From contig JAJEKV010000013.1 in NCBI GenBank assembly GCA_021234155.1, forward strand, positions 11,620,669-11,684,668: 64,000 bases of DNA. Direction: 5' to 3'. A model generated the notes under the pieces. It saw only the letters and a list, made by a program, of their open reading frames with translations, searched no databases and had not been told where the DNA came from. This document shows, one piece after another, positions 48,501 to 60,000 of this stretch (position 1 is the stretch's first letter; each line of letters begins with the position of its first letter). The stretch is from Isoetes taiwanensis. Taxonomy: Eukaryota > Streptophyta > Lycopodiopsida > Isoetales > Isoetaceae. Both the position numbers and the translations under genes were made by a program.

Positions 48501-49882
48501 AGAAAGAGGGAGCCAAAATTTTTGCAACTAAACCATTAACATCCAACATATAAAAATTAAATCCTCTAACACATAACAACCAACACATAACAACCATTGA
48601 CATTAGCGACCAACACTTAACTACTGTACAAGCATTAATTAACACAACCAACTGATCCAACACATTTAAATTAAATCCCTTAAACCCCTTTGGTTTGGGT
48701 GCATATTCACGGGAGTGGCGTAGAGACAGCTGAGCCCTCATAATTGTATTTTGCACGTCTGAAATCAATACCATATAGTATTTGAAATCTTATAGTATTT
48801 TGAATCTTGTTATCACGATTATAGCAAATCATACATGAGAAATTTCCACAAACATAACTTAAGGCACAAACAGATTGCAAGCACTTCCCATTTAGTTCCA
48901 ATGCATTGCCCTGATGCCTCTTTGCCATTGAGAATTACAGACAATCTACATATGAAAATAATCATGCTTGGCATTCACAGATGCAATAAGGGAGGATACT
49001 AAACTACAGTGGACACTTGTAATCAGAAATGCCGTCATTAATATGCGTATATAAGTAGTACGCACAGTAGCATGGAAAATGCTAGGGATGCTTTTACGCA
49101 CAGTAGCATTGAAAATGCTAGGGAATGCACAGGACAGATAATTATATCTTCAAAGTCCTTGATGTCAAACTATGTCTGAAGGTCCCAAGAAAATCAAGAG
49201 AAGGGCATGGTAGGAGAAACAATACCATGCTTATCATGCTTACAAAGTGATGTTGCTGATACTGGAATTTAATAGGAAATATGGACCAGAGGCATTTGAA
49301 GAGACTTGTATCCTTCACATAATGCATTTGGTTTTGGAGTAACTCCCGCAATATCCTTGAGTTCAGCAATATCCTTGAGTTCAGTAACATTTTTAATGTT
49401 TTTCACTTGAGTCCAGTAAACGATGACATCCGAGGCTAGAGACAAGGCCACAACATTTTTTGCATGACATGGCAGACACGTGGCTAAGCTAAAATTCACC
49501 AAACTTTGTACCCAGGTTAGGCAAGCCTACTAATCATGACATTTTGCATTGCATCATTTGCAATAAAGGAATGGATTTTGACTTAGACAAAATTAGCCAC
49601 TGAGAACTGTTTGGCTTGATTTTCTATTTATAAAACCAAATGCTTGTTTGTGTGGCCATGAAATAAGTATTCACAAAATGTGGTGTCCTCTCTGTAGTAT
49701 TCACAAATATGTCAAAAATGAGTTTTGCAAGAATTATCTAGCACAATATTGAGTTTAATTACCCCTCTTGATTTGTTAAACCCACCCAAGTACAGATGGA
49801 GAAGGAAATATTAAGTAAATGTGTTGTTACTCTTAAAAATCCTAATACCATAAGGGTGTCAAATGTAGCACAACATTTGGTT

Positions 49883-50460
49883 TAACCACTCCTCTCATTG
49901 GTTCCATGATACGTTAAATTCAACAATATGATCAAGGTGCCAAGCTAAATCACATTCCAAACGGGTGCCATTTGCATCCCCCTTATGTGCTTTCTCTTAT
50001 TAATGCCGTAAGAGTGATCAAAACGTGTTCTATGTCCAGGCAGATGACTACGGACTTTGCAACATCCTTTTGCTGATAGTTCATCCAGTAAAATCCAGTC
50101 ACATGTTGAAACATGTAGTAGAGCACTTCTGGTGAATACCCTCTTAACCACTCCTCTCATTGGTTCCATGATACGTTAAATTCAACAATATGATCAAGGT
50201 GCCAAGCTAAATCACATTCCAAACGGGTGCCATTTGCATCCCCCTTATGTGCTTTCTCTTATTAATGCCGTAAGAGTGATCAAAACGTGTTCTATGTCCA
50301 GGCATATGACTACGGACTTTGCAACATCCTTTTGCTGATACTTTAGCCATAGTTGACACAGCTAAATGACCTATGTGATAGATATCTGCATGCAGTTCAT
50401 CCAGTAAAATCCAGTCACATGTTGAAACATGTAGTAGAGCACTTCTGGTTGAATATCCTC
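49883..50460. repeat. Tandem duplication, period 262 bp
   Basis: Copy 1 (49883-50144) and copy 2 (50145 to about 50460) are almost identical over CCACTCCTCTCATTGGTTCC through GCAACATCCTTTTGCTGATA, and again from GTTCATCCAGTAAAATCCAG. Copy 1 lacks about 53 bp in between. The high identity implies a recent event. Confidence 0.9.
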
Positions 50461-51483
50461 TTGCTTTGTGATCTGCACTTCAACTTTCATTGGTCTTCCT
50501 TGAAGCGTAAAGCCAGGCAATTGGAGCTTTGACAAGATTAACCAATACTGCTTTTGCTGGCTTAATTTCCCTAAACTTCTTCCAAGTATAAGCCATAAAA
50601 AATGCAGCAAAAGCATTAGTAAATATGGCAATGAGAAGATGCCATACAGAGACACAACTAATCAGGCTTTTTGTCTTTATAATATCGTGCAGCAAACTAA
50701 CTGATAAAGTTGCATTAAAGCCTAAGTTCTGATGTGTGGTCTTTCTGCTAGGATGGAAACAGACCCTAAGGACGTTTGGCATGTATTTTTACATTCTTAC
50801 GACTGAAGAACTTGACACCCTCCGAGACCGAGACCAAGAGATGCAGTAAATGGCAATCTAATGCTACACTTAAAGTTCTCCCATTTGCAAGGGCATTACT
50901 GCAGCACCGGAAATTGCAAAAATGTTAGGTTATGCACTTCAATAAAGCTGTGAAATTGCCAAACATGTTTAAACTTCTCTAGTAGTGCTTCCAAACCAAC
51001 ACAGTTATGCTCCCAATTTTTCTAGATAGGGAGCTTGAAGAATGCCAATGAATGAGTTCAAAAGTGGCTTCGACAATTGATATTAAAAAGAAGAGTAAGG
51101 CCATGAATAAAAACAGCAATCGTGACCATATGTCAGAAGAGACAAAATGCAAGGCAATTATACAATCAAGAAAGAGGCAAGAAAAACTCTTACATATCAT
51201 CTTTCTTTTGGTTGGACTTTCACGTTTTGTCATTGCCTCCTTGGTGTTAACGCTAACCCCCTCTCCCAGAACCTTGACCTCTTCATTGCCTCCAATGACT
51301 TCTCCAGAACATTTCTAACATTGTCTCCAAGGTCCTCCATAACACTTCTATCATATCCCGTTTTCTTTCAAGCTCAAACATAATCTGCTACACAGTAATG
51401 CAACCACACCTGTGTGCATATTACTAGAAACGTTACAAAATCCACTTTGTGCTTCGCGGATATGTAATGCAACAATTAGTAAT

Positions 51484-51701
51484 ATTTTACTAAATGCTAT
51501 AAAGACGTCTTATATACTTGATAAAATGATGACTAACAGGAATAGTCATTTTACTAAATGCTATAAAGACGTCTTATATACTTGATAAAATGATGACTAA
51601 CAGGAATAGTCATCTAGTCTATTGACAATCGTGGTATGAAAGAGTGCACATGATTACTAACAAAAATACTCATCTAGTCTATTGGCAATCGTGGTATGAA
51701 A
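51484..51701. repeat. Nested tandem duplications
   Basis: A 64-bp unit (51484-51547 and 51548-51611; ATAAAGACGTCTTATATACT inside) is repeated without visible change. It is followed by CTAGTCTATTG.CAATCGTGG, which also occurs twice about 59 bp apart. Confidence 0.9.
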
Positions 51702-52938
51702 GCATGTGCACTATGTGGGATGCGTGCCTTTTGGCCTCAAAGGTGGAACGAGGGAAGAACTAGTTGTTTCTGGCTAGTAGAACTTCAACCACAAATGCCT
51801 TCCATTATATTTGCACAGGAGATTTGTCTTATTGACAACAGCATTGACAAGCAACAGATGGTGGAGGTTAAGGAATGAAAGGGCCACTTCTACAGTTGTA
51901 CACAGTAAGCTATGTAGCAAAGGCAAACACAGGAACCTCGGCTTTCTTCAACTATTATTTTAACAGTAAAATGCACTTGCAACAAAGAAAAGAAAAAAAT
52001 GTCACCATAGTTGCCGATCAGTTCTTAGAGCAGCACCAGGTCAAAACATATTGCACAAATGAATGTGACTCAACTTATGTCAGTTTTCTGAATTCAAATT
52101 GGCACAAAGGAATACAATGTAAATAAACAGATGTACATTTGACCAAGAAAAATGGAAAGATAAGTAATGAAATGCATGCAAAACTTACATAATGTCCTCA
52201 GTAATTAGTAGCAAATGGTAGAAAACTCCTACCACCTACCCCAGGTTCATGCATGAAGAAACGTGGAATTGGAGTTTCCTCTTGCAATGTATGACGAACA
52301 GTCTTGAGTGATGTCTCATCCACCTCCTTTGTATCTGACCTCTTGTTCTTTTCTGAATTTTAAAGTGCCAATTTGTTTAAAAGGAAAGGAAGAATTGACA
52401 GCAGTTCTTCCATACCCTCATTGTTTCCAACAAGGATCATCCTCCAAAGCCAGCTACAAATACAGGTATTGCGTAATTGTAGTTGAAAAGTCAAACAGCA
52501 ACGGCTAACTAAAATTCTAGACACTGGAAGAGTAAAACAAAATTCATAATAAGCAGATTTTTTGCAAAAACGTGTTTCTCGCAGTCTTTCCAATTTCAAG
52601 CAGAATTTTGCTATGTCTCTCTCCAAAGCCAAGCTGAAACTTCACTGCTACCTTTAAGATCATTCAAATACATGTTTTAAATCGTTCAGACTTCATGACA
52701 CTTCTATATCCCAAGTAACGCACAAAAGTCACACTCACCATACAACAAAAGCAGAATTCAAACTGTTATTTTATTTTCAAGTAAAATAACCTTGCATAGC
52801 TAGTAATACACGTGCACATGTACATGGTTCAAAACTTAGAAAAACACTTGCACATCATAATCACAACAGCTTCAAGTAAGAATTTGCATTTGCACTGCAG
52901 AGACGTAGAGTGGTGCATCAATGCCAGCTTTTCCCATT

Positions 52939-54546
52939 TTATGATAGAAAATCTTTCATTGGATCATCAAAATGGACTTTCTTCATCCTGTATGCTTCCA
53001 TGTCCTCCACTGTGACCTCATCATTATGGTGTATATTGTACTTCCTCTTTCTCTCATCCTTCTCTTCTGTCCTCCTCTCATCTTCTTTTCTTAGAGCCTT
53101 TTCCAATTTCTTTTTATCCAGAACAATGTCATCTGGAACCTCAGATCCCCATGTTGCCAGGTTCTTATCCTCTTTAGGTAGAGGCTTTTCTGATACAGCC
53201 TCTTTACGATCCATATTAGCCCGCATAAGATCTGCAGCAGCTTCAGCAGCCTCAATGCCAGCCTGACCTGTGCAATAACTGTTTCGTATCAATTGCTTGC
53301 AGCACTTGTAACCCCACTGTTGATCCTTCCAATAAGATCCCCAAACAGTTGTATGATTATTAATAAACACATCTTCTTCGTATTTGCTCTTGGGTATAGC
53401 TTTTTCTTGTCCTTTGATGATGCGGCCTGCTCTATCATATTCAATCTGCCGCTCAGATTGTCCAAGGAGTAATTCCATTGGCGGTTTATCCTCGGATGCT
53501 GCATTACCATATTTTGACATGATATCACTCTTCAATTCATCTTTGACCTTTTCCTTTTTAATCTTGAACTCCCGGTGTAACAGTTCCGCTTGCGAAGGTG
53601 CTGCTTGCAAGTGAATATCCTGACCCTTTTCATAAGCTTCCCATGCATGAATATTCAGATGCTTAAATTCAGATGCCTGTCCACTCGTTCTGTTCTGATT
53701 ATCTCCACAATAGAACTTCTCATTTGGATCACTATCTGGTAAAGGATCCTCCCTCATAGACCGTGTTTTAGGATCATAGTAAGCAGAATTCACATCCAAA
53801 TTAAGCAGATACTTTGCTGTGTCTTCCCTAATACGTAGATTCCTGACTGTACCAGTACTCCCTCCTCCAGTGGTACGAACACGCTTTTCTACTTTTGCGA
53901 AATCCATCTGCTTACTTTCATCCACCTTAGCTTCATCCACCTCACCATTATCATCATCTTCCTCATCATCACTGTCTGCAGGCGCATCTGGATTGCTGTT
54001 CTTTTCTGCCAATTTTTTCAGCTGTAGCTCTTTCTGATATTTTTGACGTGCTTCATCTCTCTTCTCGTATACTTCTATTATAGTTGAATAGGTTGAAGGC
54101 TCATAACCATTCCATCGATCCCGTTTCCCATCATAATCGAGCTCAATCTGTTCCACCTTTTCATCTGGTGCAATATGCTTGTTTGTGAACTTAGCCCCCA
54201 CCTTTCGTGGCCTTTCCATACACATTTTCGCATCATGCGTCATGGCTCCACAGTTAGTGCAAGCACCTTTGCGAAAGGTTTGAGCTTGGAAAGTCTTTGC
54301 ACCACGGTCATACCATACTTTCTCATATATCCGATCCGACTTCCATTTCCTTTGATGCTTCAAACTGGGTCTTTCTGCGTTCAAATACCATGGAGCAGAG
54401 GACATATACTGTGGAATATGAGGATTAATTTCTTTCCCATCTTCATCAAGCTCGGCGGGCGCAAGGCCTGCCTTACGGGCTTCCTCTAGTTCCAACTGCT
54501 TCTTGTGATCCTCTCGGGATTTGAATGCTCCAGATGCCGTAGCCAT
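52939..54546 (-). CDS. SLU7: Pre-mRNA-splicing factor SLU7
   Basis: A 535-residue intact, intronless coding region. SLU7 acts in the nucleus in the second catalytic step of splicing, where it helps hold exon 1 and select the correct 3' splice site. The Arabidopsis homologues are the SMP (swellmap) genes. The start reads MATASGAFKSREDHKKQLEL, as in plant SLU7, and the ATG has a good context (AACATGGCT). Next come INPHIPQYMSSAPWYLN, conserved in the family, and one CCHC zinc knuckle with Cys96, Cys99, His104 and Cys109. An acidic stretch lies at about residues 190-210. The core SLU7 domain has RTTGGGSTGTVRNLRIRED and YLLNLDVNSAYYDP, and NHTTVWGSYWKDQQWGYKCC lies further on. A Lys/Arg/Glu-rich end closes with DPMKDFLS. 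Length matches plant family members. It is the only clearly intact gene here, and CAG/CTG are frequent in it, unlike in the transposons. Identity is secure. Confidence 0.97.
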   Translation of the reverse strand: MATASGAFKSREDHKKQLELEEARKAGLAPAELDEDGKEINPHIPQYMSSAPWYLNAERPSLKHQRKWKSDRIYEKVWYDRGAKTFQAQTFRKGACTNCGAMTHDAKMCMERPRKVGAKFTNKHIAPDEKVEQIELDYDGKRDRWNGYEPSTYSTIIEVYEKRDEARQKYQKELQLKKLAEKNSNPDAPADSDDEEDDDNGEVDEAKVDESKQMDFAKVEKRVRTTGGGSTGTVRNLRIREDTAKYLLNLDVNSAYYDPKTRSMREDPLPDSDPNEKFYCGDNQNRTSGQASEFKHLNIHAWEAYEKGQDIHLQAAPSQAELLHREFKIKKEKVKDELKSDIMSKYGNAASEDKPPMELLLGQSERQIEYDRAGRIIKGQEKAIPKSKYEEDVFINNHTTVWGSYWKDQQWGYKCCKQLIRNSYCTGQAGIEAAEAAADLMRANMDRKEAVSEKPLPKEDKNLATWGSEVPDDIVLDKKKLEKALRKEDERRTEEKDERKRKYNIHHNDEVTVEDMEAYRMKKVHFDDPMKDFLS

Positions 54547-54765
54547 GTTAAACTAAAACAAAAGCCCTAAGATTGAAGGGCGCTTAACTGGATTAAACAG
54601 GCCCCCCAATTGAATAGTTGCCAATATAGGTTAGGAATACTGACCTCCAAACAAAGAACCCTAACCTGCCTGGCTGGAAGCGCTTCTCCGGCAGAGAGCC
54701 TGTTCTTAAGAATTGTTATTATGAAATTGAATTTAAGACATGGGCTTTATATGAGACCCGGTATC
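54547..54765 (-). promoter_or_regulatory. SLU7 promoter, 5' UTR and possible 5' UTR intron
   Basis: On the minus strand, CATATAAAG (54753-54745) is a TATA-like box. It directly overlaps AGCCCA (54746-54741), the site II type TGGGCT element common in plant housekeeping promoters. Transcription would start near 54715. GGTTAGGGTTC (about 54656-54666) is a telo-box-like motif often found with site II. GGAG|GTCAGT at 54644 and TTGTTTTAG| at 54553 could bound a 92-bp intron in the 5' UTR, ending just before the start codon. The intron is inferred from consensus only. Confidence 0.5.
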
Positions 54766-55026
54766 AACCATCTTATCGCGCGAAAATGAGTTGCCCAAAA
54801 AAAAAAAAAGGAAAAAAAGGGGGCCTCTTTGCACTTTAATGGCTCACTCGTTATTGGATGGCAAGATAATACCAGGAATATATCCTAAATCAAGAGATAC
54901 ACAATGTACACCTCACACCCATATCTAACAATATATAAGATTATTATTCCGAAGAGAAAAGTTTTTGGAATTATCTATATATTTTTCGGTTAGGTTATCT
55001 GGCAAAGGTCACGTGAGCAGGAGTGT
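54766..55026. other. Spacer between SLU7 and the LTR element
   Basis: AT-rich, with an A run at 54798-54809. No feature beyond the upstream flank of SLU7. Confidence 0.5.
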
Positions 55027-56423
55027 GGTGCCACGTGGCATCCCATGTGGACCCCAACCTATATTGGCCCAAACCCTAACCCTAGACCTCTTTTCCTGAC
55101 CCTAGCACCTGAACACTCATCTGCTGCATTTCGAAACCCCCGTTTGAGCATGGTTCGTCATAGCGACCCGAAGTGTGTGTGCACATTCTTGTAGGGAGCA
55201 CGGCTTCGACCACGTCAAGGAGCATGGAGACGCCAGGACTAGGAGGGAGTGCTTCTGGAGCAGGTAGGTGGAGTAGAGTTCATAGTAGTTCATCTGGAAG
55301 TTAGCACTCCAGATGGGTGTGTATCTTGTATCTAGAGTAGAGCCATCCTAGAACCCTTGTTGAACATCTTGAACCCTAATCAAGGAACCCTAACTGTAAG
55401 TTAGATATGTATGATTAGATTAAGATGTTCTTATGATATTTACCCTGATATGATGTTATGATGAGATGTGATGATGGTTGATCATGTTTGCTCCCCCTGT
55501 ATTGGGAAGGGGGGTAGAGACCTAGTAGCCTTACTTAGTAATGCTCCTAGTTAGACCCTTTAGTTCCTATTATTATGCGGCCTGTGCATAGGAACCCACC
55601 GGGCTATGGAAGCTATGATGTGACTCAGCACTACACAACGGGGCTAGAGGCGATGCGGAGGGAGGATCCCTGCTGAGCGTGGCTACTGGGGATCCCATAG
55701 TGGGCTAGGCTTATGGTCGGTCACTTAGGTGTGGGGGGCATGGGTACGACACCTCACGGAGCAATGGTGTGCGCCTCTCAAGAGTTGCAAAGCGTAGCTT
55801 GGCTCTTGTTTTGGGAGGTTAAGTGGGGGACAGATCGTGTGTCGCCCGATTCTCTAGCCTGGGTGGAACCTCTAGACCCCAGGAAGGGGAGATGCAACCC
55901 TTCCTGCCTCGGCCGGACCAGGGGAGATGTAACACGAGTAGTCCCGGATGGGTGATGCCATGGGATTATTATCAGGAAGGCTAGAGTCATACCGAGCTTG
56001 ATCTAGCTCACTCGCAAAGTGTTCACGGGAGGGGCGGATGGAGTGGTCAACCCTAGCCATTGTCTATAGCCAGCCCCGCCATTGTTATGACTCGGTCGCT
56101 CTATCTTGAGGCCTATCCGATGGGTCTACCTCCTCATGAGTGAGACCCACGGGTAGGAGCTCTCATGTTTTATGGCATAGGATTATCTTCTTTGCAGTTA
56201 TGGATATGTGGATGAGCTACCCTTTGAGGTAGTATGATGTATTATTATTGCTAGTTCTGACGATATTTATGCTTCCGTTGTGATAGGAGCCCATAGGGGA
56301 AGGGCGCGCAAGACACCTTCGTGTCCCCTTCCCGCACTTTCGGTGATGATCGAGTGCGGGGGATAGGCGGAGGGGGCTGCGGCGGTCGAAGGATCGGATG
56401 GGGGATTTCCTACGGAGTGGACG
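55027..56423 (+). repeat. 5' LTR of gypsy-A, truncated at both ends
   Basis: Homologous to the complete 3' LTR at 58131-59784, from GGTGCCACGTGGCATCCCAT to GGGGATTTCCTACGGAGTG. The first ~210 bp are missing. The last ~45 bp are also missing, because the sequence jumps at about 56423 straight into integrase coding sequence. GAGTGTACGGC in the intact LTR and GTGGACGGCC here suggest a short-homology deletion that removed the LTR end, primer-binding site, gag, protease, RT and RNase H. Confidence 0.8.
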
Positions 56424-57238
56424 GCCTACCATCCTCAGATGGATGGCCAGACGAGAGGACGAGTTGCATCATCAAAGATATGGTCAGAAGTTATGTATGG
56501 AATAAGCAATCCAAGTGGGATGATTACATCCACTTGGTAGAATTCGCCTACAACAGTGCCAAGCAGGAGTCATCCCAGATGTCTCCCTTCATGATCAACT
56601 ACGGGTACCAGTGCCTCACCCCGGACACTTGGCACAATCCTGTGTCAAAGGTCGAAGTCTTCCGGCAGATGCTAAGAGATATGCAAGCAGATTAGTTGAA
56701 GAAGTAGGGGGTACCTTCTAGCGGCAAGAAGTTCCGAGTAAGAGTGTAGCCCGTGCCTGGGACCGTAAGGGAGTTCAAGGTGGGCGATAAGGTATGGTTG
56801 AAGATCAAGGTGAAGCAAGCTAAGCTTCGGATTAGGAATTGTAAGAAGCTCGCCCCCAGGTGGGCCGGTCCGTTCAAGATCTTGGAGAAGGTGGGCTCTC
56901 AGGCCTACAAGTTGGATCTCCCGGCGCACCTTAAGGTCCACAAGGTCTTCCATGTGAGTTTATTGAAAAGGCACGATCCTAACCCTGATGAGGTTTTGGA
57001 TACTCCAACTTTGTTGGAAATGACTGAGGAGCAAGTCGAAATTGTGCCTGAATTGCTTCTTGATAAGTCATTCAAGAAGACTAGGAGGTCTCAGTTCCTC
57101 CAGTATTTGGTCAAGTGGAAACACTTGCCTGCGGAAGACGCGACATGGGTATTGAAGTAGGATTTGAAGAAGCAATACCCAGATTTCATGAAGGAGTTTG
57201 ATGGCCGAGTCGTCTCCAAGCTCGTCGACGCCGACTAG
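56424..57238 (+). pseudogene. Ty3/gypsy integrase C-terminus with chromodomain (chromovirus type)
   Basis: Begins within the integrase core: the AYHPQMDGQTER-like motif is partly visible at 56427-56455 with a small frame defect. It continues with WDDYIHLVEFAYNSAKQESS and SPFMINYGYQ up to MQAD and a TAG at 56693. A second frame (56753-57160) holds VGDKVWLKIKVKQAKLR and then APRWAGPFKILEKVGSQAYK, the GPY/F module. After this come LKVHKVFHVSLLKRH and a chromodomain-like end with FLQYLVKWKHLP and EDATWVLK, an in-frame TAG, then DLKKQYPDFMKEF. Integrase inserts the element; the chromodomain steers it to marked chromatin. Internal stops and the missing pol upstream make it non-functional. Confidence 0.85.
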
Positions 57239-58130
57239 CCAGGAGGTTAGCTTAGTATGTTTCTTAGTTAGCCTTAGCTCTGGCATATATATTCTAGTTA
57301 GTAGAGTGCATGTGCCAGAATCTTGGAACGTGTAAGCGATGATGAGATACACCTTTAAGGCATTCTCTAGGCTAGCACGCACCAAGAGGTGCACATGACC
57401 AATAGGGTCATGCGAGAGAGGAAGTGAGGCATGGTGGGCGATGATGGAACATCTGTCGGATGCTCTCTATGCCACGATGCGGGGCTCGCACACCTGACCA
57501 TAGGGGGGTCATGGTGAAGGTTGAAGTGATCATGCGCGATGATGGGATCGTGAGACGTTCCCTAGCTTGAAACCCTTGGGGCATGATGCACTGGGAGTAC
57601 TCGGCACCGAGTAACCGAGTACAAGGTAGCACTTGATCATGGGCAATGATAGGATCATCTTAAATGGTCCTTAAGCTCAAATCCGAAAGGGCCATGATCG
57701 AGTGCAAGGTAGTAGGGTAACCTTGAGCTAGTAGTTCGGCTCAAGGAGGTAGGTAAGGGGGGTGGTCCCCTAAAACCACAAATTTATTAATTAAACTAAC
57801 GTAATGTGCTACTCATGCAAGCAAGTGAGAAGCGAGCATCGAGGAGGGGCGCATTACGAGAAGATGGGGGGACCATGATTTAGATTTAAATTATGAACCC
57901 TAACAACTCTTATAGTAATGTTTTGAATTATTATAGGGAGTAACCTCGTTAAGGCTATATAATTTTGTATAAGTACAAATATAACCTAAATTTTGACAAT
58001 TAACTGTTTAGTAGGAAGTTGATCAATTAAGTTAAATTGAAGTTGCATACTTATCTTGTTTTGCAGGGATAGTGTAGATTCATCACCTTAGCGCAATGCT
58101 GAGGACAACATTGTCCTAAGGGAGGGAGAA
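57239..58130 (+). mobile_element. Gypsy-A 3' non-coding interior and polypurine tract
   Basis: About 0.9 kb between the end of pol and the 3' LTR, with repeated GGGATGATGGGATCATG-like phrases. It ends in AAGGGAGGGAGAA (58118-58130), the polypurine tract that primes plus-strand synthesis. The LTR starts at the next base. Confidence 0.75.
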
Positions 58131-59784
58131 TGTGACGTTCCAGGGGAATATACGCCACAAATACGTATATTCCTGGACCCGTCACTATACAAGTCTACCT
58201 TTGTAGTCTTGTATACCTTAGAAAGTGGTAATGGGTGCATATCTAAGTTAAATGCTTAACTTAGATAACCTTATGATAAGGCCTATTTCCACATGGTCGT
58301 ATCCTATTGGGCAAACCGCCACACGGCCCCACCCCACTGGTGCCACGTGGCATCCCATGTGGACCCCAACCTATATTGGCCCAAACCCTAACCCTAGACC
58401 TCTTTTCCTGATCCTAGCACCTGAACACTCATCTGCGCGCTCGAAACCCCGTTTCGAGCATCGTTCGTCGTAGCATAGCCTGGCGTAGCAGCCCCCGAAG
58501 TGTGTGCACGTTCTTGGAGGGAGCACGGCTTCGACCACGTCAAGGAATATGGAGACGCCAGGACTAGGAGGGAGTGCTTCTGGAGCAGGTAGGTGGAGTA
58601 GAGTTCATAGTAGTTCATCTGGAAGTTAGCACTCCAGATGGGTCTGTATCTTGTATCTAGAGTAGAGCCATCCTAGAACCCTTGTTGAACATCTTGAACC
58701 CTAATCAAGGAACCCTAACTATAAGTTAGATATGTATGATAGGTTAAGATGTTCTTATGATATTTACCATGATATGATGATATGATGAGATGTGATGATG
58801 GTTGATCATGTTTGCTCCTCTTGTATTAGGAAGGGGGGTAGAGACCTAGTAGCCTTACTTAGTAATGCTCCTAGTTAGACCCTTTAGTTCCTATTATTAT
58901 GCGGCATGTGCATAGGAACCCACCGGGCTATGGAAGCTATGACGTGACTCAGCACTACACAACGGGGCTAGAGGCGATGCGGAGGGAGGATCCCTGCTGA
59001 GCATGGCTACTGGGGATCCCATAGTGGGCTAGGCTTATGGTCGGTCACTTCGTGTGGGCCGAACATGGGTCCGACACCTCCTGGGGCAATGGTGTCGCCC
59101 TGCCTCTCAAGAGTTGCAAGCGTGGCTTGGCTCTTGTTTTGGGAGGTTAAGTCGGGGACGGATCGTGTGTCGCCACGATTCTCTAGCCGCCCGTGGAACC
59201 TCTAGACCCCGGGAAGGGGAGATGCAACCCTTCCTGCCTCGACGGACCGGGGAGATGTAACCTGGAGTAGTCCCGATGGGTGATGCCATGGGATTACGTA
59301 TCCGGAAGGCTAGAGTCATACCAGAGCTTGATCTAGCTCACTCTGCAAAGTGTTCACAGGAGGGGCGGATGGAGTGGTCAACCCTAGCCATTGTCTATAG
59401 CCAGCCCCGCCATTGTTATGACTCGGTCTGCTCTATCTTGAGGCCTATCCAGTCGGTCTACCTCCTCATGAGTCGGAGCCACGAGTAGGAGCTCTCATGT
59501 TTTATGGCATAGGATTATCTTCTTTGCAGTTATGGATATGTGGATGAGCTACCCTTCGAGGTAGTATGATGTATTATTATTGCTAGTTCTGACGATGTTT
59601 ATGCTTCCGCTGTGATAGGAGCCCATAGGGGAAGGGCACGCAAGACACCTTCGTGTCCCCTTCACGCACTACGGTGATCCCAGAGTGCGGGATAGACGGA
59701 GGGCCTGTGCGGTCGAAGGACCGGATGGGGGATTTCCTACGGAGTGTACGGCTGGGAGCCGTATATTTAGTAGGGAGCATCACA
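58131..59784 (+). repeat. 3' LTR of gypsy-A, complete
   Basis: 1654 bp, starting TGTGACG directly after the polypurine tract and ending GAGCATCACA. The TGTGA/TCACA ends are a perfect short inverted repeat, as LTR integrases require. It is the reference copy for the family (others at 26324-27779 and 55027-56423). CAG and CTG sites are better preserved here than in those copies, for example CTCTGCAAAG at 59341 where another copy has CTCGCAAAG. The frames inside are not genes. Confidence 0.85.
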
Positions 59785-60000
59785 TCCACTATCTCACACA
59801 CCACTATCTGAAAATGGCTCTCAAATTGGTCCCATGGATTGATATCAATGTGGTTACATCCCAAATTTCAAGCGTAGTTTGATAAAACATACGGACTGAT
59901 GAGGTCATAAGTGTCCTCGAGACCCGTGCATCTTCAAATGCCTTTAAAATGCAGACTTGCCAAATTTCAAGTGTGCTCTGATAGAGCAATTTGGACTGTA
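59785..60000. repeat. Repeat R, second copy
   Basis: Follows the LTR exactly as at 27780, with CCACTATCTCACACACCACT, CAAATTGGTCCCA and TGTCCTCGAGAC. It ends after about two units, where LINE-A sequence begins. Confidence 0.75.

Larger units (their letters stand above)
48501..52938. other. SLU7 downstream region with possible stray minus-strand exons
   Basis: No complete gene recognised. On the minus strand, 52352 to 52198 is open for about 50 codons after a TTCAG acceptor. It ends in TPIPRFFMHEPGVGGRS... and a TGA, which reads like a terminal coding exon. A second open minus segment (about 51365 to 51230) contains VMEDLGDNVRNVLEKSLEAM. Neither could be assigned to a family, and I found no joining exons. 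They could be remnants of a neighbouring gene or a spliced 3' region of SLU7. Tandem duplications inside this stretch are listed separately. Confidence 0.3.

Noticed and set aside
53384-54489. Plus-strand frames opposite SLU7
   Set aside because: They are antisense shadows of the SLU7 coding region.
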